DNA of 64,000 nucleotides from JACQFZ01 sp045810625 (GTDB taxonomy: Bacteria > Pseudomonadota > Gammaproteobacteria > Acidiferrobacterales > Sulfurifustaceae), in assembly GCA_045810625.1 (NCBI GenBank), contig JBJMVQ010000055.1, forward strand, positions 62,001-126,000, written 5' to 3'. The notes beneath the pieces were generated by a model. The model was not told the DNA's origin and searched no databases. It saw only the letters and a list, made by a program, of their open reading frames with translations. Made by a program: the position numbers and the translations under genes. How positions within the stretch are numbered: position 1 is the first letter of the stretch; every line of letters starts with the position of its first letter. Below are positions 26,895 through 36,049 of this stretch, in pieces.

Positions 26895-27581
26895 TCACGA
26901 TGCGGATGAACGCCCTGCCGGCGCGCGGTCTTTCCCCGCCGCGAGCCGATGCTCGATGCCCTCGATGAATATCTCGATCCCGAGATCGAACGTCGCGGCG
27001 AAGTGCTCCGGCTTGAAGTACGGACCGGCGGCGGCAACATACGGGTAATCGCGCGCCACGTCGGCGTCCGACACCGGGGCGGCGGACGACGGGCCCTTGG
27101 CGTAACCCGCGGTCTCGTCGAGACCCGCGCCGACGAGATAATACCCGACGCAACGGAAGACTCGGGCCATCGTCTCGGTGTCCGCGCCCGCTTCGTGGAT
27201 GCCGCGCAGAATGTGGTTGATGTACCGCAATCCGGCCGGGCTGTTCATTCGATACAACGCAAAGTAGGGGAAGAGCTTGGGATATTTGTGCGCGGCGCCG
27301 CGATAACCGTACGCCGTGTCGCGCAGCTGCACCTGCCAGGGCGCGTCATGCGGCGGCAACACCATTTCGGCGAGCACCCGCTCGACGAGGGCGTCGAGCA
27401 AATGGACCTTGCTCGGGAAATGGTGGTAGATGCTCATCGCTTCGCAGCCGAGCGCCTCGCCGAGCCGCCGGGTGCTGAACCCTTCGAGGCCGTCGCGCTC
27501 GATCAGCTCGAGCGCCGCGCGCTCGATCCGCTCGCGCGTTAGCGGCTCGCGCCGGCTACGCTTCCTGCTGGTTTTCGCCAT
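26895..27581 (-). CDS. TetR family regulator
   Basis: The 228-residue protein has an N-terminal TetR helix-turn-helix (RERIERAALELIERDGLEGF, then RRLGEALGCEAMSIYHHF) and a C-terminal ligand domain of the type found with many TetR/AcrR regulators. It is divergent from the sterol desaturase-type gene, and two palindromes matching a TetR operator lie between them. It is therefore the probable repressor of that gene and of itself. Confidence 0.9.
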   Translation of the reverse strand: MAKTSRKRSRREPLTRERIERAALELIERDGLEGFSTRRLGEALGCEAMSIYHHFPSKVHLLDALVERVLAEMVLPPHDAPWQVQLRDTAYGYRGAAHKYPKLFPYFALYRMNSPAGLRYINHILRGIHEAGADTETMARVFRCVGYYLVGAGLDETAGYAKGPSSAAPVSDADVARDYPYVAAAGPYFKPEHFAATFDLGIEIFIEGIEHRLAAGKDRAPAGRSSAS

Positions 27582-27582
27582 G

Positions 27583-27635
27583 TTGAATTCTTACGATGTA
27601 AGGTTATACTGAGCCAACACACTTACAGTGTAAGT
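27583..27635 (+). promoter_or_regulatory. Promoter with two TetR-type operators
   Basis: A -35 TTGAAT (27583-27588) and a -10 TATACT (27605-27610) are separated by 16 nt and read toward the desaturase gene. Palindrome CTTAC-GAT-GTAAG (27590-27602) fills the spacer, and ACTTAC-AGT-GTAAGT (27621-27635) lies at or just after the expected start site. The centres are 32 bp apart, about three helical turns. This is a typical repressor layout. Confidence 0.75.
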
Positions 27636-27673
27636 CCAAAACCCAGGTTACCACTTTACGAAGGAGAATGCTC

Positions 27674-28471
27674 ATGGATCCCATCGAATTTATCGGGCTG
27701 CTGACACCCGCCACGTTTCTCGTGATGCTTGGCATCGAAAGTCTCCGGCCAGCGCGGCCATTTCCCGCGATCCGCGGCTGGCGCTGGATCGGCCTTGGGC
27801 TGCTCCTGATGGTCGGCGCGTCGTCGACGGTCGTCCCCCTGTTGCTCCCGCTCGACTGGCTGGCGGCCCATCGGTTGCTCGACGGAACCGGCCTCGGGGT
27901 CGCGGGCGGCGCGATCGTCGGATTCCTGGTTTATTCGTTCCTCAACTTCGCTTACCACCGCGCGACGCATGCGTTCTCATGGCTCTGGCGGCTGACGCAT
28001 CAGCTGCACCACAGCCCGCAGCGCGTGGATCTCGCCGGCGCCGTATTGTTTCATCCGCTCGATATCTCGATGTACATTCTGCTCGGTACGCTGACGTCGA
28101 CGTTCGTGCTCGGCCTCGATCCCTTGGCGGCAGCGATCGTCGGCTACCTGTCCGCGTTCTTCAGCTTTTTCCAGCATTGGAACATCCGCACGCCGCGCTG
28201 GCTCGGTTATTTCATCCAGCGCCCCGAGTCGCATTGCATCCATCATCAACGCGGAGTCCACGGGTACAACTACGCCGACGTCCCGCTCTGGGACATGTTG
28301 TTCGGAAGCTTTCGCAACCCGCAGAGCTGGAGCGGCGAAGCCGGGTTCGAGCAGCCTGCAGCCGGAAAATTTGGCGCCATGCTGCTTTTCGTCGACGCCA
28401 ACCGGTCGCGCTACGGCGTGCGCAACCGCGGCGTTCCGCGTCTGAACGGCTTGGGAGGCGAGGTCGCGTAG
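27674..28471 (+). CDS. Sterol desaturase/fatty acid hydroxylase family protein
   Basis: The 265-residue membrane protein has four or more hydrophobic segments and the di-iron His clusters of the family: HRATH, HQLHH and, near residue 190, HCIHH. Such enzymes hydroxylate or desaturate lipids using O2. I chose ATG 27674 because AAGGAG (27661-27666) is 7 nt upstream; the ATG at 27668 is too close. It is a single gene under the divergent TetR regulator. Confidence 0.9.
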   Translation: MDPIEFIGLLTPATFLVMLGIESLRPARPFPAIRGWRWIGLGLLLMVGASSTVVPLLLPLDWLAAHRLLDGTGLGVAGGAIVGFLVYSFLNFAYHRATHAFSWLWRLTHQLHHSPQRVDLAGAVLFHPLDISMYILLGTLTSTFVLGLDPLAAAIVGYLSAFFSFFQHWNIRTPRWLGYFIQRPESHCIHHQRGVHGYNYADVPLWDMLFGSFRNPQSWSGEAGFEQPAAGKFGAMLLFVDANRSRYGVRNRGVPRLNGLGGEVA

Positions 28472-28510
28472 GACCGGCGCGAGACGAGCGATGAAGCCGC
28501 GGCGGCATCG

Positions 28511-28679
28511 TCAGATCGGTGAGCCCGGGTCGATGCCCTGCTGCGACAACAGCGTCGTGATCTGTCCTCGGTGATGCAGGATTTGAGAAGGCGCCGCGGT
28601 CGCGCTTGCGCTCTTCGTCCGAAAGCGGCGCGCATGCGGCGTAGAGCCGCTCGTTCATCCAGCGGCTGTACTCCGCCAT
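28511..28679 (-). pseudogene. DinB-family remnant with internal deletion
   Basis: From ATG 28679 the frame reads AEYSRWMNERLYAACAPLSD and EERKRDRGAF, as at the N-terminus of DinB-like proteins. After a frame change it reads QILHHRGQITTLLSQQGIDP and stops at 28511, which is the C-terminal H-x-x-x-H-H-R-G-Q block. The central part of about 90 residues is missing. The joined protein cannot make the four-helix bundle. Confidence 0.7.
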
Positions 28680-28720
28680 GAGCTGCGCGTAGCTGCCGTC
28701 GTACTAGCTTTGGCCGGGAG

Positions 28721-30370
28721 CTAGGAGAAGTCCGAAAGATTGTCCCGAATCGTATCGAGCGGCGACGCAACGAAGCGCCGCGCGGCGGCGATGGCCGACG
28801 GATCGCCGCCGTGACGCACCGACCAGGTCGCATGCTCGATGAGCAGCGCCGCTTCGAGCGCGCGGCCAAGAGTAAAAGCAAACCGTCGCGCGCCGGCCTG
28901 CAGCTGCCGCGGGTGCGCGGCCCCACCGACCCACGCCTGTGCATGTGCGACCGCCGCCGCTGCCGCCGCGGCCGCGGCGGCGAGCTCCGGCGGCGCCTCG
29001 CGCACCGCGCGCTGCACGCGCCGGCCCCACGCCTGCAAGCCGTTGGCGAGATCGGCGCGCAACATCGCGTCGAGCGCAAGCACGTTGGTGGTCCCTTCCC
29101 AGATCGGGAGTACCTGCGCGTCGCGAAGCAGCGCCGGCAAGCCCGTGTCTTCGACATAGCCGGCGCCGCCGAACGCCTCCACCGCTTCGCTCACCGCCGC
29201 CACCGCCTGCTTCGCCGTAACAAGCTTCGCGATCGGCGTCAGTAATCGCAGCAGCGCGCGGTTCTCGTCGTCGATCTCATTCGCTTCCTCGCGACCGATC
29301 AGCTCGACAAACTCGAAGGCGAGCGCCGTGGCCGCGCGCGTCTCGACTTCCAGATCCGCCAGCGTCTCTCGATGCAGCGGCAATTCGCCGAGCGCCGCAC
29401 CGAACGCGCGGCGCTCGCGTGCGTAGGCGTGCGCGAGCGCGACGGCAGCGCGCATGAACGCTGTGGCGGTAACGCTGTTCCAAGCGCGCGTGATCTGCAG
29501 CATCGGCGCGATGTGGCGCGTCCCGTTCGAGGTGCCGATCACCGCATGCGCTTGCGCGCCCTCGAGCATCAGCTCGGCGGTCGGCACCTTGCGTGTGCCG
29601 AGTTTGTCCTTGAGCCGCTCGACGCGGATGGCGTTGAGCTTCCCATCCGGTCCGCGGGTCTCGACGTAGAAAAGCGCGAGTCCGCTGCCACCCGGCCCGC
29701 CGCCTTCCGGGCGCGCGAGCGTCAACGCCATCTGCGAGGTAACGGCGGAGGTGAACCACTTCTTGCCATAGAGCTTCCACGTACCGTCCGGCGACGCCAC
29801 CGCACGCGTCGTGCTGGTACCGACGTCCGAACCGCCGGTCGTTTCGGTCATCCATTGGCCGCTGGTCCACGCCGTGGCCGGATCGCGGCTCGTGAGTCGC
29901 GGCAATGCGCGCTCGATGAGTGCGGCGTTGCCGGCCGTCAGCAGCGTGCGTGCCGCGCCATCGGTCATTGCAAGCGGGCATGTGTAAACGTCGGAAAACG
30001 GATGGAACAAATAAACCGCGGCGAACTGGTGAATGCGCGAATAGCGCCCGTGCCGGCGCTCGTAGGGAATTGCGATGAGACCGTGGCGCGCCGCGAGCGG
30101 CACGAGATACTGCCAGAGCGGCGTCACATCAATTTGGTCGATGCGGTTGCCCCACGCGTCCCAATGCGTCAGGCGCGGCTCGTTCAGGCGGTCTTGCAGC
30201 TGCCGGGCGTACATCTCGCCACCACAGATGCCGCCGAGCTCTTCGAGATGCGGCTCGATTTCGCGCCGCACCTCCTGAGGCAAGACGCGGCGTAGGTAAT
30301 CGCGCAGAAATGAATCGTCCGAGTACTGGTTGCCGAGCCGCGGCGGCGACTGCGTGAAAATCTCGTTCAT
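28721..30370 (-). CDS. Acyl-CoA dehydrogenase, AidB-like
   Basis: The 549-residue flavoprotein is an acyl-CoA dehydrogenase of the AidB type. It has WMTETTGGSDVGTSTT for flavin contact, WKLYGKKWFTSAVTSQ, ERLKDKLGTRKVPTAELML, and EAFGGAGYVEDTGLPALLRD with LPIWEGTTNVLALD near the end. The N-terminal extension (about 150 residues) and the C-terminal Ala-rich helix also match AidB. The usual acyl-CoA base is not certain. ATG 30370 follows the upstream hotdog gene by 26 nt, so the two are probably one operon. The fatty acyl substrate is unknown. Confidence 0.88.
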   Translation of the reverse strand: MNEIFTQSPPRLGNQYSDDSFLRDYLRRVLPQEVRREIEPHLEELGGICGGEMYARQLQDRLNEPRLTHWDAWGNRIDQIDVTPLWQYLVPLAARHGLIAIPYERRHGRYSRIHQFAAVYLFHPFSDVYTCPLAMTDGAARTLLTAGNAALIERALPRLTSRDPATAWTSGQWMTETTGGSDVGTSTTRAVASPDGTWKLYGKKWFTSAVTSQMALTLARPEGGGPGGSGLALFYVETRGPDGKLNAIRVERLKDKLGTRKVPTAELMLEGAQAHAVIGTSNGTRHIAPMLQITRAWNSVTATAFMRAAVALAHAYARERRAFGAALGELPLHRETLADLEVETRAATALAFEFVELIGREEANEIDDENRALLRLLTPIAKLVTAKQAVAAVSEAVEAFGGAGYVEDTGLPALLRDAQVLPIWEGTTNVLALDAMLRADLANGLQAWGRRVQRAVREAPPELAAAAAAAAAAVAHAQAWVGGAAHPRQLQAGARRFAFTLGRALEAALLIEHATWSVRHGGDPSAIAAARRFVASPLDTIRDNLSDFS

Positions 30371-30396
30371 GGCACTGTTTCCCCGTTCGGCCGTGT

Positions 30397-31089
30397 TCAC
30401 TCTTTCAGCTCGATCCACGTCGCCAGACCGACGGCGCACACCGCGCCGTCCGCTCCGAAAACCGCGGTTCCGACTTTGTGCTTGCGCCCCTCCGTCGCGA
30501 TCGGCCAGCCGAGGACGACGCAGCGCTCCTCCGCGTTCGGCCGGCGTTCGATGCGTGCCGCCAATTCGCCGAGCAGCATTGGCTTGTCCGAACCGGAAGC
30601 AAAAGCGCCTGGACAATCGAGCGCCGCCCACACGAACTCGGATTTGACCCCGCCGGCGTCGGCAAGCGATCTGTCCGGCTGCCAGGGAGCCGCGACAAGC
30701 GACGTGCCCGGTAACGGCGCCGCAAAAATTCGCAGCCCGTCGCCCGGCGCACGCCCGGGCCCGCAAACGAAACAATGCGGCAGATCGTGGTCCTCGACGC
30801 TCGGGTAGCCGCGCGCGGCGGTGCACGCCGATTCATAAGATGGTGGAGCGGGCACGGTCACTTCGACCGACGCGGGAACCGCGGCGGCCAGCACGTCATT
30901 CGCATCGCGAAGCTGCCATTCGTCCGCACTGTTTTGGATTACCGAAAGCGGCGTGTCGAGCGCAAGCGCCTTTCTCAACCGCACCCGCACCGTTTGGCCG
31001 ATTGCATTGGCGACGAGACCACTCGCGTATCCGCCGTTGCCGGAATTCGGCGGACCGTTGAAGCGGTGGGCAATGACGATAGACTGCAT
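30397..31089 (-). CDS. Hotdog-fold protein with CxxCG motif
   Basis: The 230-residue protein resembles thioesterase-like hotdog proteins. It starts with HRFNGPPNSGNGGYASGLVA (a hotdog helix region), has a central HCFVCGPGRAPGDGL block like the CFVCG..NP.GL motif of some PaaI-like proteins, and a second half with SEFVWAALDCPGAFAS. Two half-hotdog units are likely. It leads into the acyl-CoA dehydrogenase gene, which suggests a role on acyl-CoA. No specific function is known. Confidence 0.65.
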   Translation of the reverse strand: MQSIVIAHRFNGPPNSGNGGYASGLVANAIGQTVRVRLRKALALDTPLSVIQNSADEWQLRDANDVLAAAVPASVEVTVPAPPSYESACTAARGYPSVEDHDLPHCFVCGPGRAPGDGLRIFAAPLPGTSLVAAPWQPDRSLADAGGVKSEFVWAALDCPGAFASGSDKPMLLGELAARIERRPNAEERCVVLGWPIATEGRKHKVGTAVFGADGAVCAVGLATWIELKE

Positions 31090-31148
31090 GAGATCCTCAG
31101 CACTTCTCGAATTCAGCGAGCGAAGCGACGAAACTACGAAACATTGTA

Positions 31149-31162
31149 ACGTACCGATACGT
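31149..31162. promoter_or_regulatory. Palindrome in divergent promoter region
   Basis: ACGTACCGATACGT is an imperfect palindrome (12 of 14 positions match) between the hotdog/acyl-CoA dehydrogenase operon and the SDR gene. It may be a regulator site for both. No matching regulator gene is adjacent. Confidence 0.4.
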
Positions 31163-31255
31163 CAGCGAGCTCCGCGGCGCGTTCCGCGCCCGCGTGATTG
31201 AGTCCAGTTCCGGTAATCGGTAAGGTTGACGGGAAAAATAACCGGAAGTGAAACG

Positions 31256-32110
31256 ATGGGCATCGATTTCAAGGGGAAAGTAGCGATCGTCACCGGCGCA
31301 GGCGGAGGCCTGGGACGCGCGCACGCGCTCGAGCTGGCGCTCCGCGGCTGCAGCGTGGTCGTCAACGATCTCGGCGGAAACGTCGACGGCAGTGGCGGTT
31401 CGAGCGAAGCGGCACGAAAGGTCGTCGCGGAGATCGAGGCCGCGGGCGGCAGAGCCATCGCCAACGGTGCGAGCGTCACTGATCCGAAAAGCGTCGACAA
31501 CCTCGTACGCGAAACGCGCGAAACCTTCGGCCGGATCGACATCCTCATCAACAACGCCGGCATTCTGCGCGACAAGAGCTTCAAAAATATGACCGTCGAT
31601 GACTTCCGACTCGTCATCGACGTGCACCTCACAGGCTCCATGCATTGCACGAAAGCGGTGTGGCCGATCATGGTCGAGCAGAATTACGGCCGCATCGTGA
31701 TGACGACCTCGCCGTCGGGTCTTTACGGCAACTTCGGCCAGGCGAATTACGCCGCTGCCAAGCTCGGTCTCGTCGGTCTCATGAACACACTGGCGATCGA
31801 AGGCCGCAAGTACAACGTACGCGTCAACGCGATCTCGCCGGTCGCCGCGACACGCATGACACACGGCTTGCTGCCGCGAGAAACGCTCGATCGGCTGGCA
31901 CCCGAGCTGATCACGCCGGGCGTCGTTTATCTTTGCAGCGACGACGCACCGAGCGGCACGATTCTGCAGGCCGCGGGCGGGCGGTTTAGTGTCGCGGCGA
32001 TCGTCGAAAACGAAGGCGTGGACCTCGGCGCGCGACCGACGGTTGAGGCGGTCGCGACCGCTTGGACGCGAATCGCGGATCTCACGGACGCGAAGCCGCG
32101 ACGGCGCTAG
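31256..32110 (+). CDS. SDR family, (3R)-hydroxyacyl-CoA dehydrogenase-like
   Basis: The 284-residue SDR is like the dehydrogenase unit of MFE-2 multifunctional enzymes. It has VTGAGGGLGRAHALELALRG, the family insert VVNDLGGNVDGSGGSSEAA, ILINNAGILRDKSF, and the catalytic Y-A-A-A-K after GNFGQAN. These act on (3R)-hydroxyacyl-CoA or hydroxysteroids. I chose ATG 31256, with GGAAGTG before it. It is divergent from the acyl-CoA dehydrogenase operon, consistent with beta-oxidation-type chemistry. Confidence 0.9.
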   Translation: MGIDFKGKVAIVTGAGGGLGRAHALELALRGCSVVVNDLGGNVDGSGGSSEAARKVVAEIEAAGGRAIANGASVTDPKSVDNLVRETRETFGRIDILINNAGILRDKSFKNMTVDDFRLVIDVHLTGSMHCTKAVWPIMVEQNYGRIVMTTSPSGLYGNFGQANYAAAKLGLVGLMNTLAIEGRKYNVRVNAISPVAATRMTHGLLPRETLDRLAPELITPGVVYLCSDDAPSGTILQAAGGRFSVAAIVENEGVDLGARPTVEAVATAWTRIADLTDAKPRRR

Positions 32111-32111
32111 C

Positions 32112-32648
32112 CTACTTGTCGTCGATCTCGACGATCAGGCAAGTACTCGACGCGTGGGCGAACAATCGGCCGGTGGAGTCGCTCAGTCGGCCCTCGGCCG
32201 TCGCGACCCGCCGCCCAACATTGATCACTTTGCCCTCGGCCCGCATCGGGCCGCAATCCGGCGCTATCGCTCGGACGAAACTGACGCGGATATCGAGCGT
32301 GGCGTAGGCCTTGCCGAGCGGCAGCATCGAATGAATCGCGCAGCCGAGACAGGAATCGAGCACCGTTGCAGCCCAACCGCCATGAACGCTTCCCAGCCGG
32401 TTCATGTAATCAACCCGTGGATTTGCCTCGAAAACTACACCGCCAAGCTCGACTTCAACGAGAAAGAACCCTAGCGTCTGGCACATCGGCGGGCTGGGAA
32501 GCTCGCCCGTCAGCGTTCGCTGGAGCAGTTCTAATCCCGAGTATCGGGCCAACGCCTCCCGGCTCAGTAGCTGCGATAGCGCCGCTTGACGCAAATGTGA
32601 GTCTTCGTGGTCGAACGACTCGACTCGAACGTCGGCGAACTGTTTCAT
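32112..32648 (-). CDS. PaaI-family acyl-CoA thioesterase
   Basis: The 178-residue single-hotdog protein has the PaaI helix motif GSVHGGWAATVLDSC and the RAEGKVINVGRRVATAEGRL strand region. It hydrolyses acyl-CoA. ATG 32648 is used (AAGGGG lies 11 nt upstream); a GTG at 32660 is the alternative. It is convergent with the SDR gene (1 nt between stops). A clear paralogue is at 51478-52002. Confidence 0.87.
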   Translation of the reverse strand: MKQFADVRVESFDHEDSHLRQAALSQLLSREALARYSGLELLQRTLTGELPSPPMCQTLGFFLVEVELGGVVFEANPRVDYMNRLGSVHGGWAATVLDSCLGCAIHSMLPLGKAYATLDIRVSFVRAIAPDCGPMRAEGKVINVGRRVATAEGRLSDSTGRLFAHASSTCLIVEIDDK

Positions 32649-32741
32649 AGTTATGTGCACCCCTTCACCTTATATAGCCCGCCGGGGGTGGCCTTGCCAT
32701 GTCGTTTTTGGGGACAATAGCCGCCGGGGGGCCTTGAAACT

Positions 32742-33950
32742 ATGCCAAGCCGTCTCGGTACACCGCTTTCTCCGTCCGCGACACGCGTCATGCTGCTCGG
32801 GTCGGGCGAGCTGGGTAAAGAAGTTGTTATTGCGCTACAGCGCGTTGGCGTCGAGGTGATCGCCGTCGACCGCTACCGTAACGCCCCGGCACATCAGGTT
32901 GCGCATCGCAGCCACGTCCTCCCGATGACCGACGGACGGCAGCTACGCGACTTGATCGTGCGCGAGCGTCCGCATCTGGTGGTGCCGGAGATCGAAGCGA
33001 TCGCCACCGAAACGCTGCTCGACATCGAGCGCGAAGGGATCGCCGAAGTCATCCCGACCGCGCGCGCGGCGAATCTCACGATGAACCGCGAAGGCATACG
33101 CCGCCTCGCCGCAGAGACGTTGGGACTGCCGACATCGCCGTACAAATTTGCCGAGAGCCTCCCCGAGCTGCTCGCCGGCATCAACGAAGAAGGCATCGGC
33201 TACCCGTGCGTGATCAAGCCGGTGATGTCGTCGAGCGGCAAGGGACAGTCGGTCATCCACTCGGCGGGCGGCGTGATGAAGGCGTGGCACTACGCGCAGA
33301 GCGGAGGGCGCGTCAAGCAGAACCGCGTCATCGTCGAAGGCTTTATTGAGTTCGATTACGAAATCACGCTGCTCACCGTTCGCGCGGTCGGCAAGTCGGG
33401 CACGGTCGAGACGTTCTTCTGCGAGCCGATCGGTCACGTGCAGGTAGACGGCGATTACGTCGAGAGTTGGCAGCCGCAGCCCATGTCGCCTGTGGCGCTG
33501 GCGAAAGCGCGCGACATCGCCGCCAAAGTGACGGGCGATCTCGGCGGCCGCGGCGTGTTCGGCGTTGAATTGTTCGTGAAGGGCGATGAGGTGTGGTTCT
33601 CCGAAGTGAGTCCGCGCCCGCACGACACCGGTCTGGTCACGCTCTGTTCGCAAGCGCAAAGCGAATTCGAGCTGCACGCGCGCGCCATTCTGGGGCTTCC
33701 CGTGGATACGCGCCTGCGCGAACCGGGCGCGTCCGCGGTCATTTACGGCGGCGTCGATGCGCCGGGCATCGCGTTCGAGAATGTGGCGAAGGCGCTCGAA
33801 GTCCCGCAATCGGATCTACGGCTGTTCGGCAAACCGGAGGCATACGTGAAGCGGCGCATGGGTGTCGCGCTGGCGAACGGACCGGACATCACGGAAGCGC
33901 GGTTGCGCGCGAAGCTCGCCGCCTCGCGCGTCAAACCGGTCAAAGTGTAG
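32742..33950 (+). CDS. purT: Phosphoribosylglycinamide formyltransferase 2
   Basis: The 402-residue ATP-grasp enzyme uses formate and ATP to formylate GAR in purine synthesis. It has LGSGELGKEVVIALQRVGVE, VVPEIEAIATETLLDIE, the ATP-grasp P-loop region KPVMSSSGKGQS, and EVSPRPHDTGLVTL for metal and ATP binding. The full length matches PurT. This is the most reliable housekeeping marker of the window and stands as a single gene. Confidence 0.96.
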   Translation: MPSRLGTPLSPSATRVMLLGSGELGKEVVIALQRVGVEVIAVDRYRNAPAHQVAHRSHVLPMTDGRQLRDLIVRERPHLVVPEIEAIATETLLDIEREGIAEVIPTARAANLTMNREGIRRLAAETLGLPTSPYKFAESLPELLAGINEEGIGYPCVIKPVMSSSGKGQSVIHSAGGVMKAWHYAQSGGRVKQNRVIVEGFIEFDYEITLLTVRAVGKSGTVETFFCEPIGHVQVDGDYVESWQPQPMSPVALAKARDIAAKVTGDLGGRGVFGVELFVKGDEVWFSEVSPRPHDTGLVTLCSQAQSEFELHARAILGLPVDTRLREPGASAVIYGGVDAPGIAFENVAKALEVPQSDLRLFGKPEAYVKRRMGVALANGPDITEARLRAKLAASRVKPVKV

Positions 33951-34088
33951 CCACGCATGGGAAAGGCCTTGGCAGCCTCTTTCATTCTGCACTCGACTCG
34001 GGTCTTCCGCGTTCGCGCACGGCTTGGCAGGTGCTCTCGTACGCGAACCAACCACTAGCTCGTAAACAACGACCACGGAGGGAACCCG

Positions 34089-34574
34089 ATGAAAAAACCA
34101 AAAGGATTGTATGCCGTGCTGCTCGGCACCGTCGCGATCATCGTCGCGACATCGGCACGAACCGACACCAAAGACTTCATCATCGTCGCACCGGAACAGA
34201 TCGCGTGGCGCGACGTTCCGAATGGTAAAGGGCTGCAAACCGCCGTCGTCGCGGGCGATCCGAGCAAGTCCGGTGTGTACGTCGTGCGCGTGAAATTTCC
34301 CCCCGGGGTCATGACGCGGCCGCACACGCATCCCGAAGACCGCTACGCGGTTGTGCTAAAGGGCACGTGGTGGGTCGGAACCAGCGCCGAGTTTGAGCCG
34401 GGAAAAACGACGCCGGTGAAGACCGGCAGCTTCATGAAACACCCGGCGGGCGGACCGCATTACGACGGCGCGAAAGACGAAGAGGTGATCGTTCAGATTA
34501 CCGGCGTCGGCCCGAGCGGAACCGATTTTCTGAAACCGGAGCTCGGACCGGTCGGGGCCTCGACGGCGAAGTAG
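34089..34574 (+). CDS. Exported cupin-domain protein
   Basis: The 161-residue protein has a short hydrophobic N-terminus (signal or anchor, residues about 5-22) and a single cupin barrel. The metal-type motif is P-P-G-x(3)-R-P-H-T-H-P-E-D-R-Y, with a second His in GGPHYDG. The function is unknown; similar exported cupins are often sensor- or enzyme-like. AGGGAACC precedes ATG 34089. Confidence 0.78.
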   Translation: MKKPKGLYAVLLGTVAIIVATSARTDTKDFIIVAPEQIAWRDVPNGKGLQTAVVAGDPSKSGVYVVRVKFPPGVMTRPHTHPEDRYAVVLKGTWWVGTSAEFEPGKTTPVKTGSFMKHPAGGPHYDGAKDEEVIVQITGVGPSGTDFLKPELGPVGASTAK

Positions 34575-34823
34575 CTAACCCAAACCTGCAAGTCCGCCGA
34601 CCGATCGTTTAAGACCGCGCGAGCGCCGCTTCTATTCCCGGCGGCGCAAATTGCGCGGCGTTTCGCGGCTTTAACACACATCTGTCACGCGGTTGCGATG
34701 ATGCGGCAACCGTGTCGCTTGGATTTCATTTCCGCGGCTTTACATCTTTTTTCGCCACGCCGATACTCATCCCGCTTCGGCTCGTTTTGAATCCGCTCTG
34801 GGTCGACAACAAGGAGGTCGATA

Positions 34824-35951
34824 ATGAAATCGGCAACGCATCGGTTTCACCCGCTCTGGTTTCTTTCGGTTGTTGCTGTCCTCGTCGCGCTCACTTCGTT
34901 CACGCACGCACGCGAGCGCGACATCATCGTCAATGCGGATGCCGCGGTGGAATTCGCGCGGCTCCCCGCTGATTTGAAGTTTCCCGAAGGCATCAGCGCG
35001 AATCCGGCGAACGGCGATATCTACGTCGCGACCTTGAACGGCGGCGGCGCGAACGCACTGCTGCGCTACGACCGGAATGGTCGGCTCGTCGCGCGCAATG
35101 ATTTCTCCGGACCGGTGCCGATGCTCGGTCTCGCGTTCAACCCGCGCGATCAGAAAGTCTACATCGCGAGCGTCGACGATTTTGTCGGCGCGGCACCCGG
35201 CTCGCGTATCCGGCGCATTCCGGCAAACTTCGACGCCAACACGCCGGTGGAAACGGTCGCCGTCCTCCCGGCGATCGGCGCGCCGTCGCCACGTACCGTG
35301 CCGAACCCCGACGGCAGCACCGACACCATCACCTTCGGCGACAACGCGCGGGTACCGAACGGCCTCGCCTTCAATCGCCGCGGCGATCTCTATATCTCGG
35401 ATTCATTCCAAGGCGCGATCTTTCGCATCGATCAGGCACACGCCTGCACCGCGCCCTGCGCGATCACGACGGTCGTGCAGGACAGCTTGCTTGCGACCGC
35501 CGGCTTCCCGCCCTTCGGCGCGAACGGGCTGGCATTGAACCAGGACGAAAGCGCGCTCTTCATCGCCAACACCGGCGACGACCGCATTCTGCGGCTCAAT
35601 CTCGGGAGCGGTGCGATCGATGTGTTCAGCGAGAGCATCAACGGCGCGGACGGCGTTACCTTCGATGCCGCGGGCAACCTCTGGGTTGCGGCGAATCAGG
35701 CCGATAACATCGTCGCGCTGAATCCGAATGGCCGCGTGATCGCGCAGCTTGGCGCGTTCCTCGGCATACGTTCCGACGGCGCGCCGCGCGGGCTGCTGTT
35801 CCCGGCGAGCATCGTCATCGTGGGTCACGATATTTTCGTCACCAACTTGGCGCTGCCGTTAGGATCCAGCGCGGACGAGCCCGAGAGCGACGTGACGACA
35901 TTCACGCTCGCGCGCATCGCAATACCGGGGCAGCTTCGAAACAACCACTAA
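34824..35951 (+). CDS. Exported SMP-30/NHL-like beta-propeller protein
   Basis: The 375-residue protein starts with a signal peptide (cleavage near THA-RE) followed by propeller blades such as PEGISANPANGDIYVATLN, VPNGLAFNRRGDLYISDSF, GANGLALNQDESALFIANTG and GADGVTFDAAGNLWVAAN. The signature fits SMP-30/gluconolactonase-like proteins. It could be a secreted lactonase. AAGGAGGT precedes the ATG. An imperfect hairpin, CGGTTGC / GCAACCG, is at 34690-34712. Confidence 0.83.
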   Translation: MKSATHRFHPLWFLSVVAVLVALTSFTHARERDIIVNADAAVEFARLPADLKFPEGISANPANGDIYVATLNGGGANALLRYDRNGRLVARNDFSGPVPMLGLAFNPRDQKVYIASVDDFVGAAPGSRIRRIPANFDANTPVETVAVLPAIGAPSPRTVPNPDGSTDTITFGDNARVPNGLAFNRRGDLYISDSFQGAIFRIDQAHACTAPCAITTVVQDSLLATAGFPPFGANGLALNQDESALFIANTGDDRILRLNLGSGAIDVFSESINGADGVTFDAAGNLWVAANQADNIVALNPNGRVIAQLGAFLGIRSDGAPRGLLFPASIVIVGHDIFVTNLALPLGSSADEPESDVTTFTLARIAIPGQLRNNH

Positions 35952-36049
35952 CAGGATTATTGCCGCGCACGACAGCGGAGCGGTTGCGCTTCGTGCGCGG
36001 TTTCAGTAGGGCCGTACCACAAAACATACTAATTAGAGAGGAGAATCCC

